Positions 1 through 5,014 of a stretch of DNA of 13,794 nucleotides are shown here, piece by piece. Under the pieces are notes generated by a model, which saw nothing but the letters and a program-made list of their open reading frames with translations, had not been told where the DNA came from and did not search any database. Made by a program: the position numbers and the translations under genes. Every line of letters begins with the position of its first letter. The first letter of the stretch is position 1. Source of the DNA: Lachnospiraceae bacterium UBA3845 (GTDB taxonomy: Bacteria; Bacillota; Clostridia; Lachnospirales; Lachnospiraceae); assembly GCA_002392705.1 (NCBI GenBank), contig DGHP01000158.1:7663-21456 (forward strand), given 5' to 3'.

Positions 1-63
1 GTGTATATTGCAGACGCGGCTGGGCTCACGGCTGTGTATATTGCAGACGTGGCCGTAAAATAG
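1..63. repeat. Two-copy direct repeat, 33-bp period, at left edge
   Basis: A 20-bp sequence starting GTGTATATTGCAGAC at 1 recurs at 34 with one mismatch. Read from base 1, the stretch is open and ends at TAG 61-63, with an 11-residue repeat containing VYIAD. It may be the last codons of an upstream gene or the end of an array like the other intergenic tandem repeats here. The left edge cuts it, so copy number and origin cannot be settled. Confidence 0.6.
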
Positions 64-117
64 TCCTTCGGGGCATTGAGCCATGGTACAACATTTGTTT
101 TGGCAGGAGGAATCAGT

Positions 118-348
118 ATGGGAAGATGCTACAGATTGACGAAGACAATTACGCAGGAAGAAGGAGAGCGGGCGGTTAAAGAGATCACGGAGAAGCACAG
201 TGAAGCCGAGGTTCAGATCTCCGTGGATCAGTCGGAGCTGACAGTGCGGACAGAGGAAGAGAATTATTACAGAGTGCTGACGGATGCCCTGAATATCTTC
301 GATCGGATCCGGCCCGGCTGTGAGCTGAGCTTTGTCAGGTTTTCCTGA
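118..348 (+). CDS. Small hypothetical protein, 76 aa
   Basis: I do not recognise this protein. The ATG at 118 is chosen because AGGAGGA at 105-111 lies 6 bases upstream; the frame is open to a TTG at 76, but that codon has no ribosome binding site. The 76 residues have no signal peptide, no membrane segment and only two cysteines. The sequence is charged and suggests a small alpha/beta fold: a helix rich in Glu and Lys near residues 11-27, two strands around VQISV and LTVRT, a helix around YYRVLTDALNIF, and a last strand at ELSFVRFS. It is followed by a spacer with an intrinsic terminator, so it probably ends its own transcript and is not in the mgsA-rsmD-coaD unit. The ribosome binding site and codon usage support a real gene; the function is unknown. 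Confidence 0.7.
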   Translation: MGRCYRLTKTITQEEGERAVKEITEKHSEAEVQISVDQSELTVRTEEENYYRVLTDALNIFDRIRPGCELSFVRFS

Positions 349-468
349 GAAGACGCTGTTCTGTTTCCAGTGCATCAGTAGATCAGCGTTTCCCTGAGCA
401 GATCGGGAGATACAGCGATCGTCAGCCTGTGACTTCAGAAAATGAGTGAATCAGCCTTTCTATGAAAG

Positions 469-507
469 AACTGCCGCCTTATGATCCGGGATCAGGGCGG
501 CAGTTTT
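469..507 (+). terminator. Intrinsic terminator after the 76-aa gene
   Basis: AACTGCCGCC at 469-478 pairs perfectly with GGCGGCAGTT at 496-505. The stem extends by a G-T and a T-A pair, and a small GATC/GATC helix can form in the loop. The stem runs into TTTT at 504-507. The T tract is short, but the GC-rich stem and its place between a stop and a promoter make a terminator likely. Confidence 0.7.
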
Positions 508-543
508 CAGGAGGATATCCCTTTCTCCGGCAGCAAAGTTGCA

Positions 544-572
544 TTGCAATCGGATGCCATTTCTGCTAATAT
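544..572 (+). promoter_or_regulatory. Sigma-A-type promoter for the mgsA-like gene
   Basis: TTGCAA at 544-549 (-35) is separated by 17 bases from TAATAT at 567-572 (-10). TG at 564-565 gives an extended -10. Transcription would start near 579, about 35 bases upstream of the ATG at 615. It follows directly after the terminator at 469-507, which is a sensible place for a new transcription unit. Prediction from sequence only. Confidence 0.5.
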
Positions 573-614
573 TAGTGAAGAAAAATATGCCTTTTATGAC
601 TGGAGGCGGCATTT

Positions 615-1016
615 ATGAATATTGGCTTCATAGCACACAGCAGCAGGAAAGATCTGATCGAGAATTTTTGTGTGGCATATAAATATATTCTGGCAAAGAA
701 TGAGCTTTTTGCGACTGAGATGACCGGCCGCAGGATCGAACAGGCGACCAATCTGAAGGTTCACAAGTTTCTCTCCGGGACAGTCGGGGGCGAAAAGCAG
801 TTTGTGGATATGATTCAGCGCGGTTATATGGATCTGGTGATCTTTTTCTACAATCCCATCATGAACAGTCCGAATGAACCGGATATCATCGCCATCACAA
901 GAGAGTGCGACCGATACAATATCCCGATCGCGACGAATATAGCGACGGCGGAATCCATGGTGCTCGGCCTTGATCACGGGGATCTCGACTGGAGGAACAG
1001 TGTAAGGCCTGAGTGA
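615..1016 (+). CDS. mgsA: Methylglyoxal synthase-like protein with altered active site
   Basis: The 133-residue protein matches the methylglyoxal synthase fold over its full length. The classical enzyme converts dihydroxyacetone phosphate to methylglyoxal and phosphate. Family landmarks are IAH at 6-8, K12, T34, T37-G38, FLSG at 52-55, GGE at 58-60, DLVIFF at 73-78, PD at 89-90, and IPIATNIATAE at 103-113. A GDLDW segment lies near the C-terminus. GGAGG at 602-606 precedes the ATG by 8 bases, and a promoter lies at 544-572. Against the E. coli enzyme as I recall it, several active-site positions differ: Asp71 is Glu60, Asp91 is Asn80, His98 is Asn87, and Thr47 of the phosphate site is Met36. 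Asp101 (D90) and Lys23 (K12) are kept. The protein may be a weak or inactive enzyme or a phosphate-ligand-binding paralogue. Family assignment is firm; activity is doubtful. The rsmD start lies 49 bases downstream. Confidence 0.85.
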   Translation: MNIGFIAHSSRKDLIENFCVAYKYILAKNELFATEMTGRRIEQATNLKVHKFLSGTVGGEKQFVDMIQRGYMDLVIFFYNPIMNSPNEPDIIAITRECDRYNIPIATNIATAESMVLGLDHGDLDWRNSVRPE

Positions 1017-1065
1017 AGATAAGATTCTGCAGCTGCGTGATGACAGAAAGGAACTTACGGATCGA

Positions 1066-1617
1066 ATGAGAGTGATAGCAGGGAAGGCGGGCAGCCTTCC
1101 GCTTCGTACTGTGACCGGCCTGAATACAAGGCCGACGACAGACCGGATCAAGGAAACTTTATTTAATATGATCGCGGACCAGCTTCCAGGCGGCAGGTTT
1201 CTGGACCTGTTTGCCGGCTCCGGTGCGATCGGGATCGAGGCACTCAGCAGGGGGGCGGCCGCGGCTGTATTTGTCGAGAATAACCGGCAGGCCTTGCGCT
1301 GCATCCATGAAAACCTGAATTTTACCCGTCTTGCGCCGCAGGGGCGTGTCCTGGCCGGGGATGTCATCCAGACAGTTCAGGATATGAACGGGGAGAAGCC
1401 GTTTACCATCATCTTCATGGATCCGCCCTATGACTGTGAACTGGAGAAAAGAGTCCTGGAAGCGCTTCAGGGCAGCACACTGGTCGATGAGAATACCGTG
1501 ATTATCGTGGAAGCATCGAAGGATACCGATTTTTCCTATCTGCAGGAGCTGGGATTTCAGCCTGTAAGGGTGAAGGAATACAAGACCAACAAGCATGTTT
1601 TCCTGAAGAAAGTCTGA
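1066..1617 (+). CDS. rsmD: 16S rRNA (guanine966-N2)-methyltransferase RsmD
   Basis: RsmD is an S-adenosylmethionine-dependent methyltransferase that modifies G966 of 16S rRNA during small-subunit assembly. The 183-residue length is typical. The N-terminus MRVIAGKAG and the TRPTTDRIKETLFN segment at 21-34 are signatures of the family. The SAM-binding motif FLDLFAGSGAIGIEA is at 45-59, followed by the acidic ribose-binding position E71, and the catalytic motif DPPY is at 119-122. AGAAAGGA at 1045-1052 is a rather distant ribosome binding site, 13 bases from the ATG. It lies between the mgsA-like gene and coaD; rsmD-coaD is a common pair in Firmicutes and other bacteria. The last 20 bases of the gene form the start of a 59-bp tandem repeat that fills the spacer up to coaD. 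Confidence 0.95.
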   Translation: MRVIAGKAGSLPLRTVTGLNTRPTTDRIKETLFNMIADQLPGGRFLDLFAGSGAIGIEALSRGAAAAVFVENNRQALRCIHENLNFTRLAPQGRVLAGDVIQTVQDMNGEKPFTIIFMDPPYDCELEKRVLEALQGSTLVDENTVIIVEASKDTDFSYLQELGFQPVRVKEYKTNKHVFLKKV

Positions 1618-1798
1618 TGCAGGACTGCCGGAGGATGTCATCCGGGATGAATCAGCTTTTCCTGAAGAAGCCTGATGCAGGACTGCCGGAGGCTGACATC
1701 CGGTATAAATCAGCATTTTCCTGAATAAAGCCTGAAGGTAAGTTATCAGAAGTCCGGATTCAGAAACAGCCGGCATTTCCCTCAAGAAAGTGTGACAC
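1598..1798. repeat. 59-bp tandem array copying the rsmD 3' end, about 3.4 copies
   Basis: Copies start at 1598, 1657, 1716 and 1776, each with a variant of TTTTCCTGAAGAAAGTCTGA. The first is the real end of rsmD (FLKKV and stop). The third and fourth read FLNKA-stop and SLKKV-stop in their own frames; the second has a one-base deletion. Copies 1 and 2 are nearly identical over 59 bp and each can form a small CCGGA/TCCGG hairpin. Copies 3 and 4 are more diverged. The fourth, partial copy runs up to the coaD start codon and supplies its weak ribosome binding region. The array fills the whole rsmD-coaD spacer. Confidence 0.85.
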
Positions 1799-2287
1799 AT
1801 GAAAAGAGCCGTTTATCCGGGCAGCTTTGATCCGGTAACTTATGGACATCTCGACATCATAGCGCGATCGGCCGAGATTATGGATGAACTGGTTGTCGGA
1901 GTCCTGATCAATCAGGCAAAAACACCATTGTTTTCTGTAGAAGAACGTGTTAATATGTTACATATTCTGACGAAAAATCTCAGTAATGTCCGGATTGAAT
2001 CATTCTCCGGACTTTCTGTCGATTTCGCCAGGGAAGCCGGGGCCGGTTTTATCGTTCGCGGGCTCCGTGCGATCACGGATTTTGATTATGAACTGCAGAT
2101 GTCCCAGACCAACCGGATCATGGCACCGGAGATCGATACGATCTTTCTTACGACGAGCCTGCAGTACGCCTATCTGAGTTCCACCACCGTCAGGGAGGTG
2201 GCTTCCTATGGCGGTGATATTTCGAATTTTGTTCCGCCTGAGGTGGAAAAGGCGGTGATGAAAAAGTTCGGCTTCAGCAGACCCTGA
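1799..2287 (+). CDS. coaD: Phosphopantetheine adenylyltransferase
   Basis: CoaD transfers AMP from ATP to 4'-phosphopantetheine, giving dephospho-CoA, the penultimate step of coenzyme A synthesis in the cytoplasm. The 162-residue length is typical. The N-terminus [12 protein letters not shown] (6-17) holds the nucleotidyltransferase (H/T)xGH motif as T14-Y15-G16-H17. K41, the RGLR segment at 87-90 and SSTTVR at 127-132 are the further active-site and ATP-binding motifs. The start is the first ATG in frame with this conserved N-terminus. The site before it (AAGAAAG) is weak and lies in the last copy of the 59-bp repeat derived from rsmD, so translation may depend on coupling with rsmD. The 3' end is duplicated 77 bp downstream. 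Confidence 0.96.
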   Translation: MKRAVYPGSFDPVTYGHLDIIARSAEIMDELVVGVLINQAKTPLFSVEERVNMLHILTKNLSNVRIESFSGLSVDFAREAGAGFIVRGLRAITDFDYELQMSQTNRIMAPEIDTIFLTTSLQYAYLSSTTVREVASYGGDISNFVPPEVEKAVMKKFGFSRP

Positions 2288-2364
2288 GAGTGGAAGTATC
2301 GGACTTTGTTCCGCCCAAGGTGGAAAAGGCGGTAATGAAAAAGTTCGGCTTCGACAGACCCTGA
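2216..2364. repeat. 77-bp-offset duplication of the coaD 3' end
   Basis: The last 24 codons of coaD including the stop (2216-2287) recur at 2293-2364. The part 2227-2290 against 2304-2367 differs at 7 of 64 positions; over the 72 coding bases I count 10 differences and no indel. In its own frame the second copy is open and ends with TGA. Five of 23 residues change, mostly conservatively (D/E, I/V, N/D, E/K, S/D); two other codons differ silently. No start codon or ribosome binding site precedes it, and reading through the coaD stop would enter it in another frame. It is therefore a non-translated tail copy. Confidence 0.9.
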
Positions 2365-2431
2365 CAGGGCAGTTCTTCCTTCTGCCGGTATTCAGACCGG
2401 CGTCAGGCGGACAGGCCGGGCGATTCATTTT

Positions 2432-2492
2432 GTATGTATACCCGCGGGCGATTGTGGCTTTCGCATACCGGTATGTACCGCGGTATATATAC
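2432..2492. repeat. Imperfect inverted repeat with nested palindromes
   Basis: GTATGTATACCCGCGG at 2432-2447 pairs with CCGCGGTATATATAC at 2478-2492: 15 pairs, one of them G-T, with one bulged C. The arms and loop contain smaller palindromes: CCCGCGGG at 2441-2448, CATACCGGTATG at 2464-2475, TACCGCGGTA at 2476-2485 and GGTATATATACC at 2482-2493. CCTGC/GCAGG adds a hairpin at 2492-2506. There is no T tract, so it is not a standard terminator. It lies about 90 bases upstream of the coiled-coil gene and could be an operator region or a structured leader. Confidence 0.55.
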
Positions 2493-2539
2493 CTGCACAG
2501 CGCAGGATTAAGGGGAGAGCAAGTAGTTAAGCAGGGTGG

Positions 2540-2559
2540 CTGTCCGGGGGAGCGGACAG
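2540..2559 (+). promoter_or_regulatory. Leader hairpin upstream of the coiled-coil gene
   Basis: CTGTCCG at 2540-2546 pairs perfectly with CGGACAG at 2553-2559 around a GGGGAG loop. The 3' arm ends 8 bases before the AGGAG ribosome binding site at 2567-2571 of the gene starting at 2582. There is no T tract. It could influence translation or protect the mRNA 5' end; no known regulator is implied. Confidence 0.4.
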
Positions 2560-2581
2560 AAGAGTGAGGAGAGTGTGAGTT

Positions 2582-3199
2582 ATGGTTAGCCGAATTGAAC
2601 AGATTATCGCAGAGATCGAGGAATATGTGGATGGCTGCAAGTTTCAGCCTCTTTCATCGACGAAGATCGTGGTGAATAAGGAAGAGCTTGAGGAGATGCT
2701 CCGTGAGCTCCGCATGAAGACGCCTGATGAGATCAAAAGATATCAGAAGATCATTAGCAACAAGGATGCCATCCTTGCGGATGCGCAGGCCAAGGCGGAC
2801 CAGATCGTTGCCGACGCGCAGGCCAAGGCGGACAAGATCGTCAGCGAGAGCGAAGTGATGCAGAAGGCTCTTGAGCAGTCGAACCGCCTGATCGAGCAGA
2901 CCAATGCCCAGGCCCAGGAGATTATCGACAACGCGACGACTGATTCCAACAATATCCGTATGAGTGCTATCGCATACACGGATGAGATGCTGGATAATCT
3001 TGAGAAGATCATGGGTCATACTCTTGATGCGGCCGGCTCCAGATATAACAGCTTTATCAATTCGATCCAGTCCTGCTATGATATCGTGACCAAGAACCGC
3101 AGAGAGCTCTCCCCGCAGATTGCTCCGAGCAGTTATACAACAGCTCCGGAAGAACCGGCAGCAGCCGAGGAAGAGGCAGCGGAGCCGGAGGAGAACTGA
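2582..3199 (+). CDS. Alanine-rich coiled-coil protein, V-ATPase subunit H/DivIVA-like
   Basis: The product is a 205-residue soluble protein without signal peptide or membrane segment. Residues about 1-60 are acidic and partly helical. Residues about 60-150 form a long coiled coil, with two exact-length copies of the 11-residue unit ADAQAKADxIV (x is Q, then K). This hendecad pattern is known from rod-like stalk proteins such as ATP synthase b and V-ATPase subunit H, the name often given to such proteins by automatic annotation. The DNA repeat is 18 identical bases offset by 33 bp, from 2783 and 2816. The tail from about 178 is disordered and rich in Pro, Ala and Glu. AGGAG at 2567-2571 lies 10 bases before the ATG. 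Lying downstream of coaD, it could be a DivIVA-type division or envelope factor, but no catalytic motif shows this. A strong terminator follows. Confidence 0.85.
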   Translation: MVSRIEQIIAEIEEYVDGCKFQPLSSTKIVVNKEELEEMLRELRMKTPDEIKRYQKIISNKDAILADAQAKADQIVADAQAKADKIVSESEVMQKALEQSNRLIEQTNAQAQEIIDNATTDSNNIRMSAIAYTDEMLDNLEKIMGHTLDAAGSRYNSFINSIQSCYDIVTKNRRELSPQIAPSSYTTAPEEPAAAEEEAAEPEEN

Positions 3200-3229
3200 T
3201 TTTTTATTAAAGTTTGAAAGCTGAATTTC

Positions 3230-3268
3230 GGGCCTGGAGATAGGCAGTATCTTCAGGCTCTTTCTTTA
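3230..3268 (+). terminator. Intrinsic terminator after the coiled-coil gene
   Basis: GCCTGGAGATA at 3232-3242 pairs with TATCTTCAGGC at 3248-3258, all Watson-Crick except one G-T pair, around a GGCAG loop. Two further pairs extend the base to 3230/3260. TTTCTTTA follows at 3261-3268. This is a good rho-independent terminator closing the unit that includes coaD and the coiled-coil gene. Confidence 0.85.
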
Positions 3269-3307
3269 TGCAGGCGGGATGAACGCCGGATGCAGATGGA
3301 GGCAGGG

Positions 3308-4174
3308 ATGGCACAGGTGAGGCTGGACCGTTTTCTGGCGGAGGAAGGCGTCGGAACGAGGTCGGAAGTGAAAAAACTGATCCGTTCCGGACGTGTCCGG
3401 GTCAACGGGGCCGATGTCCGGCAGCCGGACTGCAAGCTTGATCCGGAGAAGGACAGCGTCGAGGCAGATGGAAAGAAGATCGGACAGACAGGATTTCTTT
3501 ACCTGATGATGAACAAGCCCGGCGGGGTTCTGAGCGCTACCAGGGACGGACGCACGCAGACCGTGATCAATCTGGTAAAAGAGTCCTGGGCGGATAAGCT
3601 TTTTCCCGCGGGCAGGCTGGACAAGGACACGGAAGGCTTTGTCCTGCTGACCAACGACGGGATGCTTGCCCACAGACTCCTGTCCCCCCGAAGGCATGTA
3701 TCCAAGACTTATTTTGCGATTGTGAGCGGTTTTGTGACCGAGGATGACGTCCGCCTGTTCCGGGAAGGCCTGGAGATCGGGGAGAAGCGGAAGACGCTCC
3801 CTGCCCAGCTGGTCCGGCTGACGGTTGACGGGGATTTTCTTGAAGAAAAGATCCACCATCCTGGCGTACAGGAAGTTAAAAATCCCGACGCGCCGCTGCT
3901 TGTGAGCAGGGCTCAGATGCAGGAATTCTGTATGCGGGGCATCGCCCTGTCGGACTATGCCCGCTGCGGGGAAGGGGAATGCTGCGTGGCCGTAGCGGTC
4001 ACGGAAGGTAAATTCCACCAGATCAAGCGCATGTTTGAGGCAGTGGGACGTGAGGTCCGTTTCCTCAAGAGGATCGCGATCGGGACAGTGTGCCTGGACA
4101 GAAGCCTCGGGAGCGGGCAGTACCGGCCCTTAACGGAGGAGGAACTGAACCTTCTCAGGAATACGGAAGCATAA
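3308..4174 (+). CDS. RsuA/RluB-family pseudouridine synthase
   Basis: The enzyme isomerises a uridine to pseudouridine in rRNA. Residues 3-50 form an S4 RNA-binding domain (VRLDRFLAEEG, then SGRVRVNG). The catalytic motif is AGRLDKDTEGFVLLTNDG at 101-118 with catalytic D105; KTYFAIV at 133-139 and KFHQIKRMF at 235-243 are further family motifs. The motif form fits the RsuA group that modifies 16S rRNA, but RluB, RluE or RluF types cannot be excluded. GGAGG at 3298-3302 lies 5 bases before the ATG at 3308, giving 288 residues; an in-frame ATG at 3290 would add 6 residues but has a poorer site. Residues about 172-228 look like an insertion relative to the E. coli protein: an acidic stretch, a segment with two His and Pro, and a cysteine-rich part (C208, C220, C225, C226). 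The gene's last 9 bases start the 17-bp repeat array. Confidence 0.92.
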   Translation: MAQVRLDRFLAEEGVGTRSEVKKLIRSGRVRVNGADVRQPDCKLDPEKDSVEADGKKIGQTGFLYLMMNKPGGVLSATRDGRTQTVINLVKESWADKLFPAGRLDKDTEGFVLLTNDGMLAHRLLSPRRHVSKTYFAIVSGFVTEDDVRLFREGLEIGEKRKTLPAQLVRLTVDGDFLEEKIHHPGVQEVKNPDAPLLVSRAQMQEFCMRGIALSDYARCGEGECCVAVAVTEGKFHQIKRMFEAVGREVRFLKRIAIGTVCLDRSLGSGQYRPLTEEELNLLRNTEA

Positions 4175-4281
4175 TAGATGCGGCAGCATAATGGGTCTGG
4201 CGGCATAATGGATCCGGCAGCAAGATGGGTCCGGCGGCATAATGAATCCGGAAGCATAATGGGTCCGGCAGACAGGCGGCG
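4166..4281. repeat. 17-bp tandem array over the stop codon, six copies plus a remnant
   Basis: Six contiguous 17-bp units start at 4166, 4183, 4200, 4217, 4234 and 4251. The consensus is GCAGCATAATGGGTCCG. A 14-bp remnant follows at 4268-4281. Unit 1 contains the last two sense codons (GAA GCA) and the TAA stop of the upstream pseudouridine synthase gene. Five of six units keep ATAAT; unit 4 has AAGAT. The array ends just before the ribosome binding site of the HAD gene. No spacer-plus-repeat pattern is present, so it is not CRISPR. Confidence 0.95.
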
Positions 4282-4298
4282 AAGGGAGCATACAGCGG

Positions 4299-4943
4299 AT
4301 GTGGAGAGAGAAAAAAGGAGCCATCTTTGACATGGACGGCACCCTGATGGATTCCATGTGGATGTGGAAAGACATCGATATTGAATACCTGAACCGGTTC
4401 GGTATTGAACTGCCTCCGGATCTTCAGCACAAAATCGAGGGGATGAGCCTGCCGGAGACTGCTGTTTACTTTCAGAAGCGCTTCGGAATCAGGGATTCTG
4501 TCGAGAAGATGGAGAGTGACTGGAACCAGATGGCCATGGAATTCTACCAGACCCGGGTAGAGCTGAAAAAAGGCGCGCGGGAACTTCTGGACGCCATGAA
4601 GGCGCGCGGCATGAAGCTGGGCATCGCGACCAGCAATTCCCTTCCCCTGACCAGGGCAGCCCTTTGCGCGAACGGGGTCGAGGATATGTTTGACACCGTC
4701 CGGTCCGCGGCGGAGGTTGCCCACGGCAAGCCTTCCCCGGATATCTACCTCTCCGTCGCGCAGGAGTGGGAGATGAGGGCGGAGGATCTCATCGTCTTTG
4801 AGGATATTCCCATGGGAGCCCTTGCCGGGAAGAGAGCCGGCATGGAGGTGGTCGCCGTGGAGGATCCCTGGGCAGCGTCCAGGAGAGAGGAACTGAAGAC
4901 GATCGCCGATTACTATATTCATGATTTCACAGAACTGATCTGA
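4299..4943 (+). CDS. HAD-family hydrolase, beta-phosphoglucomutase/phosphatase-like
   Basis: This is a 214-residue cytoplasmic haloacid dehalogenase-superfamily protein of the subfamily with a helical cap. Motif I is FDMDGT at 10-15, with nucleophile D11 and acid/base D13. Motif II is ATSNS at 110-114, motif III holds K144 in GKPSPDIY, and motif IV is FEDIPMG at 167-173 with metal ligands E168 and D169. Residues about 18-85 form the helical cap, which sets the substrate. Such proteins dephosphorylate sugar phosphates or small phosphorylated metabolites; the substrate here cannot be read from sequence. The AAGGGAG site at 4282-4288 lies 10 bases before the ATG, directly after the 17-bp array. 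The family is certain, the reaction is not. Confidence 0.92.
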   Translation: MWREKKGAIFDMDGTLMDSMWMWKDIDIEYLNRFGIELPPDLQHKIEGMSLPETAVYFQKRFGIRDSVEKMESDWNQMAMEFYQTRVELKKGARELLDAMKARGMKLGIATSNSLPLTRAALCANGVEDMFDTVRSAAEVAHGKPSPDIYLSVAQEWEMRAEDLIVFEDIPMGALAGKRAGMEVVAVEDPWAASRREELKTIADYYIHDFTELI

Positions 4944-5014
4944 AAACAGAGCGCGGCCGGACCGGACGAAGTCACGGCGCGCGGTGCAGTCTGTAAGCCC
5001 ACAGGGGGATTCTG

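Noticed and set aside
334..468. Further tandem copies of the tail of the 76-aa gene (TCAGGTTTTCCTGAGAAG against TCAGCGTTTCCCTGAGCAG at 382 and weaker matches near 419 and 450)
   Set aside because: The similarity is suggestive but short, spacing is irregular and indels are needed, so I do not list it as a feature.
594..1367. Long minus-strand reading frames opposite mgsA/rsmD, and similar ones opposite the RsuA-type gene, ygiQ, hisZ and hisD
   Set aside because: They lie antisense to clear family members, have low-complexity or Arg/Pro/His-rich sequence, no ribosome binding site and no recognisable domain; they are shadows of GC-rich coding DNA.
2293..2364. Separate small gene or alternative coaD C-terminus in the second tail copy
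   Set aside because: It has no start signal, and reading through the coaD stop enters another frame; it is better explained as a duplicated tail.
4166..4281. CRISPR array at the 17-bp, 32-bp or 59-bp repeats
   Set aside because: Units are directly adjacent, with no unique spacers, differ from locus to locus, and no cas gene is present.
3955..4375. Minus-strand frames over the 17-bp array encoding repeats like PDPLCCRIHYA
   Set aside because: The peptides only reflect the tandem DNA repeat read on the other strand; there is no gene support.
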